Assembly (NCBI RefSeq): GCF_902833085.1
Contig: NZ_CADFEB010000008.1
Location: 45,698 to 109,697 of the forward strand
Length of the DNA stretch: 64,000 bases
Source: Burkholderia ubonensis
GTDB taxonomy: Bacteria; Pseudomonadota; Gammaproteobacteria; Burkholderiales; Burkholderiaceae
Direction of reading: 5' to 3'
Shown here: piece after piece, positions 37,575 to 46,286 of the stretch
Layout: every line of letters starts with the position of its first letter
How positions within the stretch are numbered: the stretch's first letter is position 1
The notes under the pieces: generated by a model
The model's database searches: none
What the model was told of the DNA's origin: nothing
What the model saw: the letters and a program-made list of their open reading frames with translations, nothing else
Made by a program: the position numbers and the translations under genes

Positions 37575-39970
37575 GCGCCGATGACGACCTGAGCCGCCTG
37601 TCGCTGCTCGAACTGTATCGAGAGGAGACGCGCACGCAGACCCAGGCGCTGTCCGAGCGCCTGCTCGCGCTCGAATCCGGCGCGCCCGACGCGGCGGCGC
37701 TCGAAGCCTGCATGCGCGCCGCGCATTCGCTGAAGGGGGCCGCGCGCATCGTCGGCGTGCCGCAGGGCGTCGACATCGCGGGGCGGATGGAGGAGTGCTT
37801 CGTCGCCGCGCAGGGCGGCGCGTTGGCGCTGACGGCCGCGCACGTCGACGCACTGCTGGCGGGCGTCGATCTGCTCGTACGGGTCGGTGACCCGCAGGCG
37901 CAGCCGGTCGCGCCGGCCGAGATCGAGACCTTCGCCGTGGCGCTGGCCGTGGCCGGCGATCCGGGCACGGCGCAAACGTTTACGGCGGTGTCGCCGCCGC
38001 ACGACGACGTTCCGCGCGAATCCGGCCAGCCGGCGCGCGAGGCGGCGCAATTCGGCGGAGAAGCCGCGCCGCCCGAGGCCGCGAGCGCCGCCGATCCGGC
38101 CCAGTCCGCGCGCGGCGCGGGCGCAAACACAAGCGCAAACACAAGCGCAAACACCGGCGCAAACACCGGCGCAAACACCGGCGCAAACACCGGCGCAAAC
38201 ACCGGCGCAAACACCGGCGCAAACACCGGCGCAATCCGCCGGGTGCGCGCGGACAGCCTGAACCGGCTGTTGAGCCTGTCCGGCGAATCGCTCGTCGAGT
38301 CGCGCTGGCTCAAGCCGTTCGCCGAATCGATGCTGCGCGTGAAGCGCGCGCAGCGCGACGCCGCGCGTTCGCTCGACACGCTGGTCGAGCGCTTCGCCGG
38401 CGAGCTCGACGCGGGCGCGCTCGCGTCGCTCGGCGAAGTGCGGCACATGCTCAACGACCTGCAGCGCTCGTTCGCGGAGCGGATGGACGCGCTCGACCGC
38501 TTCGAGCGGCGCAGCACGCATATCGCCGAGCAGCTGTACGACGAGGCGCTGCAATGCCGGATGCGGCCGTTCGGCGACGCGACGCGCGCGTACCCGCGCA
38601 TCGTGCGCGACCTCGCGCGCTCGCTCGGCCGGCAGGTGCGGTTTTCGATCGTCGGCGAGGGGACCCAGGTCGATCGCGACATCCTCGACCTGCTCGACGC
38701 GCCGCTCGGCCACCTGCTGCGCAACGCGATCGACCACGGCGTCGAGCCGCCCGACGTGCGGCGCGCGCGCGGCAAGCCGGCCGCCGCGAGCGTGACGCTC
38801 GAGGCGCGCCACAGCGCCGGGTCGCTGCTCGTCAGCGTCAGCGACGACGGGCCGGGCGTCGATCTCGACGCGTTGCGCGCGGCGGTGGTGCGCCAGCACC
38901 TGACCGACGACGAGACGGCCGCGCGGCTGTCCGACCAGGAGCTGATGGAATTCCTGCTGCTGCCCGGCTTCTCGATGCGCGATGCGGTGACCGACGTGTC
39001 GGGGCGCGGCGTCGGCCTCGACGCGGTGCAGGAAATGGTGCGCGGCGTGCGCGGCGCGGTGCGGATCTTCAACGAGCCGGGCGCGGGCATGCGCTTCGTG
39101 CTGCAGTTGCCGCTCACGCTGTCGGTGATCCGCAGCCTGCTCGTCGAGGTCGGCGGCGAGCCCTACGCGTTCCCGCTCGCGCACGTGCGCCGCACGCTCG
39201 AGCTCGAGCGCGCCGACATCGACGTGCTCGAAGGGCAGCCGCATTTCCCGTTCGACGGCCGGCGCGTCGGGCTCGTCGCCGCGCACCAGCTGCTCGACGC
39301 GGGCGAGCCCGATGCGCGGCGCGCGCGCACCGCGGTGGTGGTGGTCGGCGGCGAGCCGGAGCCGGTGGGCGTCGCGGTCGACCGCTTCCTCGGCGAGCGG
39401 ATGCTCGTCGTGCAGCCGCTCGACAGCCGCCTGCACAAGATCCAGAACATCGCGGCCGGCGCGCTGCTCGAGAACGGCGACCCGGTGCTGATCGTCGACG
39501 TCGAGGACCTGATCCGCTCGGTCGACAAGCTCGTGCGCGGCGGGCAGCTCGCGACGCTCGTGCGCGGCCCGCAGCATGCGCTCGCGGACCGGCGGCGGCG
39601 CGTGCTCGTCGTCGACGATTCGCTGACCGTGCGCGAGCTCGAACGGAAACTGCTGGAGAAGCGCGGCTACGACGTGACGATCGCGGTCGACGGGATGGAC
39701 GGCTGGAACGCGGTGCGCGGCGAGGCGTTCGACCTGGTCGTCACCGACGTCGACATGCCGCGCATGGACGGCATCGAGCTCGTCACGCTGATCAAGAACG
39801 ATCCGCAGCTCAAGCGCGTGCCGGTGATGATCGTGTCGTACAAGGATCGCGACGAGGACCGCCGCCGCGGGCTCGACGCCGGCGCCGACTACTACCTCGC
39901 GAAGGGCAGCTTCCACGACGAGGCGCTGCTCGACGCCGTGCACGACCTGATCGGGGACGCACGCGGATGA
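37571..39970 (+). CDS. wspE: CheA-CheY hybrid histidine kinase WspE
   Basis: The protein has 799 aa. It has an N-terminal Hpt domain with His52 in RAAHSLKGAARIVG, a linker containing a nine-unit tandem repeat (residues 185-220), dimerisation and kinase domains (HLLRNAIDHGVEPP, DDGPGVD, GRGVGLD), a CheW-like regulatory domain, and a C-terminal receiver domain from about 675 with Asp726 in VVTDVDMPRMDG. It phosphorylates the Wsp response regulator and WspF. It overlaps wspD and wspF by 4 bp each. The repeat linker is unusual for CheA proteins. Confidence 0.92.
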   Translation: MSADDDLSRLSLLELYREETRTQTQALSERLLALESGAPDAAALEACMRAAHSLKGAARIVGVPQGVDIAGRMEECFVAAQGGALALTAAHVDALLAGVDLLVRVGDPQAQPVAPAEIETFAVALAVAGDPGTAQTFTAVSPPHDDVPRESGQPAREAAQFGGEAAPPEAASAADPAQSARGAGANTSANTSANTGANTGANTGANTGANTGANTGANTGAIRRVRADSLNRLLSLSGESLVESRWLKPFAESMLRVKRAQRDAARSLDTLVERFAGELDAGALASLGEVRHMLNDLQRSFAERMDALDRFERRSTHIAEQLYDEALQCRMRPFGDATRAYPRIVRDLARSLGRQVRFSIVGEGTQVDRDILDLLDAPLGHLLRNAIDHGVEPPDVRRARGKPAAASVTLEARHSAGSLLVSVSDDGPGVDLDALRAAVVRQHLTDDETAARLSDQELMEFLLLPGFSMRDAVTDVSGRGVGLDAVQEMVRGVRGAVRIFNEPGAGMRFVLQLPLTLSVIRSLLVEVGGEPYAFPLAHVRRTLELERADIDVLEGQPHFPFDGRRVGLVAAHQLLDAGEPDARRARTAVVVVGGEPEPVGVAVDRFLGERMLVVQPLDSRLHKIQNIAAGALLENGDPVLIVDVEDLIRSVDKLVRGGQLATLVRGPQHALADRRRRVLVVDDSLTVRELERKLLEKRGYDVTIAVDGMDGWNAVRGEAFDLVVTDVDMPRMDGIELVTLIKNDPQLKRVPVMIVSYKDRDEDRRRGLDAGADYYLAKGSFHDEALLDAVHDLIGDARG
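38123..38230 (+). repeat. Nine 12-bp tandem repeats inside wspE
   Basis: Two units gcaaacacaagc are followed by seven units gcaaacaccggc, encoding two Ala-Asn-Thr-Ser and seven Ala-Asn-Thr-Gly. The seven are identical at the DNA level, so copy number could change by slippage without shifting frame. The repeat lies in the linker between the Hpt and dimerisation domains. Confidence 0.95.
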
Positions 39971-40983
39971 ACATCGGCATCGTCAACGACCTGCCGCTCG
40001 CCGTGGAGGCGCTGCGGCGCGCGATCGCGCAGCGGCCGGAGCATCGCGTGCTGTGGGTCGCGACCGACGGCGACGAGGCGGTGGATTTCTGCGTCGCGCA
40101 GCCGCCCGACCTCGTGCTGATGGATCTGGTGATGCCGAAGCTCGACGGCGTCGCCGCGACGCGCCGCATCATGGCGCGCGCGCCGTGCGCGATCCTGATC
40201 GTGACGGCGAGCGTCAGCGCGAGCACGTCGTCCGTCTACGACGCGATGGGCGCGGGCGCGCTCGACGCGGTCGACACGCCGACGCTGGCGCTCGGCCTGA
40301 GCGTCGACGCGGCGCAGCCGCTGCTCGCGAAGATCGACCAGATCGGCCGGCTGCTCGACAGCCGCGCGGCGGCGCTCGCGCCGCCCGTAGCCGCGCCGGT
40401 GCGCGGCGCGCCGACGCTGGTGGCGATCGGCGCGTCGGCGGGCGGGCCGACCGCGCTCACCGCGCTGCTGCGCGCGCTGCCGGACGCGTTTCCGGCGGCG
40501 ATCGTGATCGTCCAGCACGTCGACCAGGCGTTCGCGGTCGGGATGGCGCAGTGGCTCGACGGCTATACGCGCCTGCCGGTGCGCGTCGCGCGCCAGGGCA
40601 GCGTGCCGCAGCCGGGCGAGGTGCTGCTCGCGGCGACCAACGACCATCTGTGCCTGTCGCCGCGCGGCGTGCTCGGCTATACGCGGCATCCGGCGGAAAC
40701 GCCGTACCGGCCGTCGATCGACGTGTTCTTCAACAGCGTCGCCGACGGCTGGCGCGGCGACGCGATCGGCGTGCTGCTCACCGGCATGGGGCGCGACGGC
40801 GCGCTCGGCCTGAAGGCGATGCGCGCGAAGGGCTGCCATACGATCGCGCAGGACGCGGCGACGAGCGCGGTCTACGGGATGCCGAAGGCCGCCGCCGCGA
40901 TCGGCGCGGCGAGCGTGATCCTGCCGCTCGACCGGATCGCGCCGCAACTGATCGCGCGCGTGATGGGCCCGTCGCGCGGCTGA
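39967..40983 (+). CDS. wspF: CheB-type methylesterase WspF
   Basis: The protein has 338 aa. An N-terminal receiver domain has Asp53 in LVLMDLVMPKLDG, and the C-terminal methylesterase domain has the catalytic triad Ser158 (IGASAGG), His184 (VQHVD) and Asp277 (GMGRDGA). WspF removes methyl groups from WspA and resets signalling; its loss in Pseudomonas and Burkholderia gives wrinkly, high c-di-GMP variants. Here the gene appears intact. It overlaps wspE by 4 bp and closes the cluster. Confidence 0.93.
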   Translation: MNIGIVNDLPLAVEALRRAIAQRPEHRVLWVATDGDEAVDFCVAQPPDLVLMDLVMPKLDGVAATRRIMARAPCAILIVTASVSASTSSVYDAMGAGALDAVDTPTLALGLSVDAAQPLLAKIDQIGRLLDSRAAALAPPVAAPVRGAPTLVAIGASAGGPTALTALLRALPDAFPAAIVIVQHVDQAFAVGMAQWLDGYTRLPVRVARQGSVPQPGEVLLAATNDHLCLSPRGVLGYTRHPAETPYRPSIDVFFNSVADGWRGDAIGVLLTGMGRDGALGLKAMRAKGCHTIAQDAATSAVYGMPKAAAAIGAASVILPLDRIAPQLIARVMGPSRG

Positions 40984-41042
40984 TTTCGCGGCCGGCTTCG
41001 CGCGTTGCGCGGGGCGTCGGCCGTCGCGTAAAATGCGCGCTT

Positions 41043-41135
41043 CGGAGATGGCATGCCTCCCCGGGGTCCGGGCTTGCTCGCCACGAGCACGCACAGGCCC
41101 TCAACCGCCGGTCGTCCGGCTGATGATGCCTGCGC
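41043..41135 (+). promoter_or_regulatory. Fluoride riboswitch (crcB motif)
   Basis: The left part GGAGATGGCATGCCTCC (41044-41060) matches the conserved 5' strand of the crcB RNA. The right part contains AACCGCC (from 41103), a perfect GCCGG-TCGT-CCGGC hairpin (41107-41120) and CTGATGATGCCTGC (41119-41132), the conserved 3' strand. GGCAT pairs with ATGCC to form P1. A variable 40-base insert sits between the two halves. It is 70 bp before a CLC-F type exporter gene, the classic target, and should turn expression on when fluoride binds. Confidence 0.88.
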
Positions 41136-41204
41136 GTTCCTGGGTTTCGGGAGGTCGCAGGCCGTTCATGCACCGTCCATGCGGTATCCCGCCGCCCAGG
41201 TTTG

Positions 41205-42470
41205 ATGTTCCGTCGAATCTGGAATCACCTGATGTTCAACACTTCTGCCGACTTCCTCGCGACCGTGCGCTACGTGTGCCGCTGGCTCGCGCTTTCGGCG
41301 CTGCTCGGCGCGCTCGCCGGGTCGGCGTCCGCGCTGTTCCTGATCGCGCTCGACTGGGCGACCGGCACGCGCGTCGCGCATCCGTGGCTGCTGTGGGGGC
41401 TGCCCGCCGCGGGTTTCGCGACCGGCTGGATCTATCACCGCTTCGGCCAGTCGGTCGCGCGCGGCAACAACCTGCTGATCGACGAAATCCATGATCCGAA
41501 GGCGCTCGTGCCGAAGCGGATGGCGCCGCTCGTGCTGGTCGCGACCGTCGTCACGCACCTGTTCGGCGGCTCGGCGGGGCGCGAAGGCACCGCCGTGCAG
41601 ATGGGCGGCGCGCTCGCCGATCGCGTCACGCACGCGTTGCGGCTCGACCGCGAGCACCGGCGCGTGCTGCTGATGGCCGGCATCGCGGCCGGCTTCGCGT
41701 CGGTGTTCGGCACGCCGCTCGCGGGCGCAGTGTTCGGGCTCGAAGTGCTCGCGATCGGGCGCGTGCGCTACGACGCGCTGCTCGCGTGCGTCGCGTCGGC
41801 GATCGTCGCGGACGTCGTGTGCCGGCTGTGGGGCGTGCATCACACCGCGTATGCGGTCGCGTTCGTGCCGCCCGTTAGCGCGGCGGGGCTCGGCGCGACG
41901 GTCGTCGCGGGCATCGCGTTCGGCGTGGTCGGCCGGCTGTTCGCGCATGCGACGCATGCGCTGTCGGCGCTGTTTCGCCGGCGCATCCGCTACGCGCCGC
42001 TGCAGCCGGTGGTCGGCGGCCTGCTCGTGGCGGTCGCGGCGACCGCGCTGAACGTGCCGCAGTATCTCGGCCTCGGCATCCCGACGATCGAGGCGGCGTT
42101 CCACGGCCCGCTGCCGGTCTACGATTTCGCGGGGAAATTCGCGTTCACCGTCGTCACGCTCGCATCGGGCTTCAAGGGCGGCGAGGTGACGCCGCTGTTC
42201 TACATCGGCGCGACGCTCGGCAATGCGCTCGGCCAGGTGCTCGCGCTGCCGGTGCCGGTGCTGGCCGGGCTCGGCTTCGTCGCGGTGTTCGCGGGCGCGG
42301 CCAACACGCCGGTCGCGTCGACGATCATGGCGATCGAGCTGTTCGGCGCAGATATCGGCGTGTATGCGATCGTCGCGTGTGTCGTTGCGTATCTGTTTTC
42401 GGGGCACGCGGGGATTTATCGCGCGCAGCGCGTGGCCGTCGAAAAGGGCGTGCACGGGCCGGGCGAGTGA
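41205..42470 (+). CDS. CLC-F type fluoride/proton antiporter (EriC-F)
   Basis: The protein has 421 aa and many hydrophobic helices of the CLC fold. The gating-Glu motif reads GREGT (125-129; Glu127) rather than the GREGP of chloride CLCs, and the usual GSGIP anion site is replaced by a GNNLLIDEIH stretch (87-96). Both changes fit the fluoride-specific CLC-F clade. The fluoride riboswitch in its leader supports export of F-. ATG 41205 is chosen; ATG 41232 is possible. Confidence 0.85.
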   Translation: MFRRIWNHLMFNTSADFLATVRYVCRWLALSALLGALAGSASALFLIALDWATGTRVAHPWLLWGLPAAGFATGWIYHRFGQSVARGNNLLIDEIHDPKALVPKRMAPLVLVATVVTHLFGGSAGREGTAVQMGGALADRVTHALRLDREHRRVLLMAGIAAGFASVFGTPLAGAVFGLEVLAIGRVRYDALLACVASAIVADVVCRLWGVHHTAYAVAFVPPVSAAGLGATVVAGIAFGVVGRLFAHATHALSALFRRRIRYAPLQPVVGGLLVAVAATALNVPQYLGLGIPTIEAAFHGPLPVYDFAGKFAFTVVTLASGFKGGEVTPLFYIGATLGNALGQVLALPVPVLAGLGFVAVFAGAANTPVASTIMAIELFGADIGVYAIVACVVAYLFSGHAGIYRAQRVAVEKGVHGPGE

Positions 42471-42480
42471 CGCGTGAGCG

Positions 42481-42510
42481 GCGGGGCGGCATCCTGCATT
42501 GCCGCCCCGC
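42481..42510. terminator. Bidirectional terminator hairpin
   Basis: GCGGGGCGGC (42481-42490) pairs perfectly with GCCGCCCCGC (42501-42510) across a 10-base loop. It lies between the convergent fluoride exporter and ABC exporter genes. There is no clear U-tract on either side, so termination may depend on other factors. Confidence 0.5.
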
Positions 42511-42523
42511 GTCCGGCTTGCCG

Positions 42524-44386
42524 TCAGGCTTCGGCCGGCTGCCCGCGCGGTTCGGCGCCGTCGGACGCATGGCCGCGCGGCGTGTCGGCGAGCCCCTTCG
42601 CCAGCTCCAGCGCCTGCCGCTCGAACAGCCGCCGGTAGAGGCCGCCGTCGATCCGGATCAGCGCGTCGTGGCTGCCTTCCTCGATCACCTTGCCGCGATC
42701 GAGCACGAGCAGCCGGTCGAGCGCGCGCACGGTCGACAGCCGGTGCGCGACGACGAGCGTCGTGCGGCCTTCCATCAACCGCTCCATCGCCTGCTGGATC
42801 AGCACTTCGCTTTCGCTGTCGAGGCTCGACGTCGCTTCGTCGAGGATCAGGATCGGCGCATCCGCGAGGAACGCCCGCGCGATCGCGACGCGCTGCCGCT
42901 CGCCGCCCGACAGCTTGACCCCGCGCTCGCCGACCAGCGTGTCGTAGCCGTCCGGCAGCGCCGCGATGAACTCGTGCGCGCTCGCCTGCCGCGCGGCGCG
43001 CTCGATGTCGGCGCGGCTCGCGCCGGGGCGCGCGTACGCGATGTTCTCCGCGAGCGTGCGGTGGAACAGCACCGGCTCCTGCTGGACGATCGCGATCTGG
43101 CTGCGCAGCGAATCCTGGCGAGCATCGGCGATGTCCTGGCCGTCGATCGTGATGCGGCCGCCCGACACGTCGTACAGGCGCTGGATCAGCTTGATGAACG
43201 TCGTCTTGCCGGACCCCGAATGGCCGACCAGGCCGACCCGCTCGCCGGGCGCGATGCGCATCGAGAAGTCGTCGTAAAGCGCGACCGGATGGCTGCCGTA
43301 GCGGAACGTCACGTGCTCGAAGCGGATCTCGCCGCGCGTGATCCGGATCGGCTGCGCGTCGGGCTTGTCGTCGATGCCGAGCGGCTGGCGCTCGAGCGCG
43401 ACGAGTTCTTCCATGTCGTTCACCGAGCGCTGCAGGTTGCGGATATGAAAGCCGATGTCGCGCAGGTAGCCCTGCAGCATGAAGAACATCGTCAACGCGA
43501 ACGCGATGTCGCCGACGCTCGCCGCGCCGCTGGCCCACAGCTTCAGCGCGACGCCGATCATCGCCGCCTGGATCGCGACGAGCATCGCGCCCTGCAGGCC
43601 GCCGTTGAAGGTGCCGCGCATCCACGAGCGCCGGGTGCGCTTCTGCCACTTGCCGATCACGCGCGACAGCCGCGCTTCCTCGCGCACTTCCGCGCCGAAC
43701 GCCTTGACGACCGCGTTGCAGCTGACCGCGTCCGCGAGCGCGCCGCCCATGCGCGTATCCCACAGGTTGCCGAGCCGCGCGGCGGGCGCGACGAAGCCGA
43801 GCGACATCGCGACCGTCACGGCGATGTACAGCAGCGAGCCGAGACCGACCACGAGCCCCATCATCGGCCAGTGCGAGCCGAGCAGCACGGTTGCGCCGAC
43901 CAGGATCGTCAGCGACGGCAGCAGCGCGATCAGCAGCGTGTCGTTCAGCAGGTCGAGCGCCCACATCCCCCGCGTGATCTTGCGCACCGTCGAGCCGGCG
44001 AAGCTGTTCGCGTGCCAGTCGGTCGAGAAGCGCTGCACGCGCTGGAACGATGCGGTCGCGATCTCGCCCATCATCTTCAGCGTGAGCGCGATGATGTTCA
44101 GATAGACGCCCTGCCGCAGCAGCGTCGCGCCGATGCCGAGCGCGGCGAGCATGCCGAACGCCGACAGCGCCGCGTGCCAGGCGGCCGACCGGTCGGTGAG
44201 GCCGAGCGTCAGCGCATCGACGAGGCGGCCCGCGAACAGCGGGGTGAGCACGTCGGCGAGCGCGGCGAGCAGCGAGAACGCCACGACGGCGGCGATGCGC
44301 GCCGGTTGCCGGCGCCAGTAGTGCAATGTGAAGCCGAAGACGGCCTGGAACGCATGGCCGCCCGATTGGGTGGTTTTTCGGGTCAT
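42524..44386 (-). CDS. ABC exporter, fused membrane and ATPase domains
   Basis: The protein has 620 aa. A six-helix transmembrane domain occupies about 25-310. The nucleotide-binding domain follows with Walker A GHSGSGKTT, signature LSGGERQR and Walker B ILILDEATSSLD. It resembles MsbA-like or multidrug half-transporters that work as homodimers. The substrate is unknown. It is convergent with the fluoride exporter. Upstream on the same strand lie a good promoter and a 16-codon open frame that may be a leader peptide, suggesting regulated translation. Confidence 0.9.
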   Translation of the reverse strand: MTRKTTQSGGHAFQAVFGFTLHYWRRQPARIAAVVAFSLLAALADVLTPLFAGRLVDALTLGLTDRSAAWHAALSAFGMLAALGIGATLLRQGVYLNIIALTLKMMGEIATASFQRVQRFSTDWHANSFAGSTVRKITRGMWALDLLNDTLLIALLPSLTILVGATVLLGSHWPMMGLVVGLGSLLYIAVTVAMSLGFVAPAARLGNLWDTRMGGALADAVSCNAVVKAFGAEVREEARLSRVIGKWQKRTRRSWMRGTFNGGLQGAMLVAIQAAMIGVALKLWASGAASVGDIAFALTMFFMLQGYLRDIGFHIRNLQRSVNDMEELVALERQPLGIDDKPDAQPIRITRGEIRFEHVTFRYGSHPVALYDDFSMRIAPGERVGLVGHSGSGKTTFIKLIQRLYDVSGGRITIDGQDIADARQDSLRSQIAIVQQEPVLFHRTLAENIAYARPGASRADIERAARQASAHEFIAALPDGYDTLVGERGVKLSGGERQRVAIARAFLADAPILILDEATSSLDSESEVLIQQAMERLMEGRTTLVVAHRLSTVRALDRLLVLDRGKVIEEGSHDALIRIDGGLYRRLFERQALELAKGLADTPRGHASDGAEPRGQPAEA

Positions 44387-44539
44387 GTGTCATTGCCCGG
44401 CGCGTCGCGCGACGGGACTTTCCGGATCAGAGAACGTCGAAACGCAACAGCCGGACCCGCGTGCGAGACGCGGATCGAGAGAATGGGCTGTCGGGAACGT
44501 GCGCGGGCCTTCAGGTGCCGGCGCGGACGGCTGGCTGGA

Positions 44540-44590
44540 TCAGCTGAGCCGTGGGACCACGTTCGGGAAGGCGGACTGCATTCGGAACAT
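44540..44590 (-). CDS. Candidate 16-residue leader peptide of the ABC exporter gene
   Basis: A short frame MFRMQSAFPNVVPRLS begins at ATG 44590 and has an unusually good ribosome site, GGGAGG, five bases upstream. It lies inside the untranslated leader of the exporter gene, after a plausible promoter. The stop is 153 bp before the exporter start. It may be a regulatory upstream peptide, but it might also be a chance short frame. Confidence 0.45.
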   Translation of the reverse strand: MFRMQSAFPNVVPRLS

Positions 44591-44642
44591 CAGCACCTCC
44601 CTGAAGTGAATGGTTGAAAAGGCGTCGAAAAGACGTGGGGCG

Positions 44643-44672
44643 ATTCTATCAGCAGTCGCAAGGCGGTTGCAA
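44643..44672 (-). promoter_or_regulatory. Sigma-70-like promoter of the ABC exporter transcript
   Basis: The minus strand has TTGCAA (44672-44667), an 18-base spacer and TAGAAT (44648-44643). A start site near 44636 would give a leader of about 250 bases containing the candidate leader peptide. Confidence 0.5.
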
Positions 44673-44880
44673 TGTCTGACGAATGCCGCGTTGCCGCGCC
44701 GATACGGCGCCGTGCGCAGCTCCGGCGCCGGTTCGCCCTGCCGGACCGGGGGCTCGGGCCGGCGGGCGTCCGCATCGATTAAACTGCTCGGCTGCGCGCG
44801 GTGCGAAGGCCTGACGCCGGCCCGGCGCGCGCCGGCCCAAGCGGCCAAACGCAGATTCACGACACATTCCTGGGGAAACG

Positions 44881-45762
44881 ATGAGCGACGTTCAGCAAGG
44901 CATTCTGGCTCCGATCGATGCGGCGGCCCGATACCTCACTTTCACGATTTCCAGCAAAGACAACGTCGCGGCGGCGCTTGCCGCGCTGCGCGAGGTCGTC
45001 GACGGGCGCGACACGGTCGTCGGCTTCGGCCATTCGCTCGTGTCGGGCCTGGGCCGCTCGATCGCGGGCCTGACCGAGTTTCCGGCCTTCACGGTGCAGG
45101 ACCGGCCGCTGCCGGCGACGCCGGCCGACGTGTGGGTCTGGCTGCGTTCCGACGATCGCGGCGAGATCACGCTGCGCGCGCGGGCGATCGAGCGGCTGCT
45201 CGCGCCCGCGTTCGCGCTGCAGGACGCGGTCGATGCGTTCCGCTACGCGAACGATCGCGACCTGTCCGGCTATGAGGACGGCACCGAGAACCCGACCGGC
45301 GACGACGCGCTTGCCGCGGCGATCGTGTCCGGGCAGGGCGCGGGGCTCGACGGCGCGAGCTTCGTCGCGGTCCAGCAGTGGCTGCACGACTTCGACCGGA
45401 TGGAGCGCATTGCATCCGACGACATGGACGACATCATCGGGCGCCGCCGGTCGGACAACGAGGAGCTCGACGACGCGCCGGAATTCGCGCATGTGAAGCG
45501 CACCGCGCAGGAGAGCTTCGAGCCGGAAGCGTTCATGCTGCGCCGCTCGGCGCCGTGGTCGGATGCGCGCCGCGCGGGGCTGTACTTCGTCGCGTTCGGC
45601 CATTCGTTCCGCGCGTTCGACGTGCAGATGCGCCGGATGAGCGGCGCGGACGACGGGATCGTCGACGGGCTGTTCCGCTTCACGCACCCGCTGACCGGCG
45701 CGTATTTCTGGTGCCCGCCGATGAAGGGCGGCAAGCTGGACCTGTCCGCGCTCGGCCTGTAA
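44881..45762 (+). CDS. Dyp-type haem peroxidase
   Basis: The protein has 293 aa. The Dyp signature GxxDG is present as GYEDG (130-134) with the catalytic Asp133, and His204 in FAHVKR is the likely haem ligand. Such enzymes use hydrogen peroxide to oxidise dyes and phenolics. No signal peptide is seen, so it is cytoplasmic or an encapsulin cargo; no encapsulin gene is nearby. The length fits the smaller bacterial Dyp group. Confidence 0.9.
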   Translation: MSDVQQGILAPIDAAARYLTFTISSKDNVAAALAALREVVDGRDTVVGFGHSLVSGLGRSIAGLTEFPAFTVQDRPLPATPADVWVWLRSDDRGEITLRARAIERLLAPAFALQDAVDAFRYANDRDLSGYEDGTENPTGDDALAAAIVSGQGAGLDGASFVAVQQWLHDFDRMERIASDDMDDIIGRRRSDNEELDDAPEFAHVKRTAQESFEPEAFMLRRSAPWSDARRAGLYFVAFGHSFRAFDVQMRRMSGADDGIVDGLFRFTHPLTGAYFWCPPMKGGKLDLSALGL

Positions 45763-45781
45763 GCGCCGCACGACGCGGTTG

Positions 45782-45816
45782 ACGGGCGGGCCGCGCGCGC
45801 TGCGCAGCCCGCCCGT
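45782..45816. terminator. Terminator-like hairpin between convergent genes
   Basis: ACGGGCGGGC (45782-45791) pairs with GCCCGCCCGT (45807-45816) around a 15-base loop, followed by TTCATT. It lies between the convergent Dyp peroxidase and OsmC-like genes. Confidence 0.5.
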
Positions 45817-45838
45817 TTCATTGGGGCGGCGCGTCAGC

Positions 45839-46240
45839 TCAGCGCAGCGTGGTCTCGATGCGCGTGCCGCGTTTGATGAACAGCGTCACCGGCGTCTTTT
45901 CGCTGATCTCGGCGAGACGCTGCCGCTGCGCGTCGTCGAGCGGGCCGTCGACGGTCACGACGCGGCGCACGTACTGCTGCCCGTCGCGGTCGGCGTGCAG
46001 CTCGGTGCGCACGTCGATGCGCGCGGCCGGCCACGCCTTGCGCTGCAGGTACATCCGCAGCGTCGCGGCCGTGCATTGCGCGAGCCCGGCCAGCACGAAC
46101 TCATACGGGGCCGGCCCGCGGTTGCGGCCGCCTTCGCGTTCCGCTTCGTCGCCGGTCAGCGCATGCGAGCCGGCTTGCAGGTTGACGACGTAATCGGGCG
46201 CGTCGGCTTCGAGGACGGCGGCGGCGTGAATCAGCGACAT
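45839..46240 (-). CDS. OsmC-family protein
   Basis: The protein has 133 aa. Conserved features are GPAPYEFVLAGLAQCTAATLRMY with the reactive Cys56 and a C-terminal block KTPVTLFIKRG. OsmC and Ohr proteins reduce organic peroxides with two cysteines; here the second Cys region reads EKTPVTL without Cys, as in a subgroup with a single conserved Cys. Peroxidase activity is therefore uncertain. The gene is convergent with the Dyp peroxidase. Confidence 0.85.
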   Translation of the reverse strand: MSLIHAAAVLEADAPDYVVNLQAGSHALTGDEAEREGGRNRGPAPYEFVLAGLAQCTAATLRMYLQRKAWPAARIDVRTELHADRDGQQYVRRVVTVDGPLDDAQRQRLAEISEKTPVTLFIKRGTRIETTLR

Positions 46241-46286
46241 GGCGGGGCTCCGGTGGCAAGAAACGAACAGCCGCCAGCATACCCGT

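Larger units (their letters stand above)
44387..44880. other. Gene-free region between the ABC exporter and Dyp peroxidase
   Basis: These 494 bp separate two divergent genes. On the minus strand they hold the promoter at 44643-44672 and the candidate leader peptide at 44540-44590. The right half, towards the peroxidase gene, is GC-rich with no clear promoter or operator that I could pick out. Confidence 0.6.

Noticed and set aside
38123..38230. CRISPR-like repeat array
   Set aside because: Units are 12 bp, directly tandem without spacers, and encode amino-acid repeats inside wspE.
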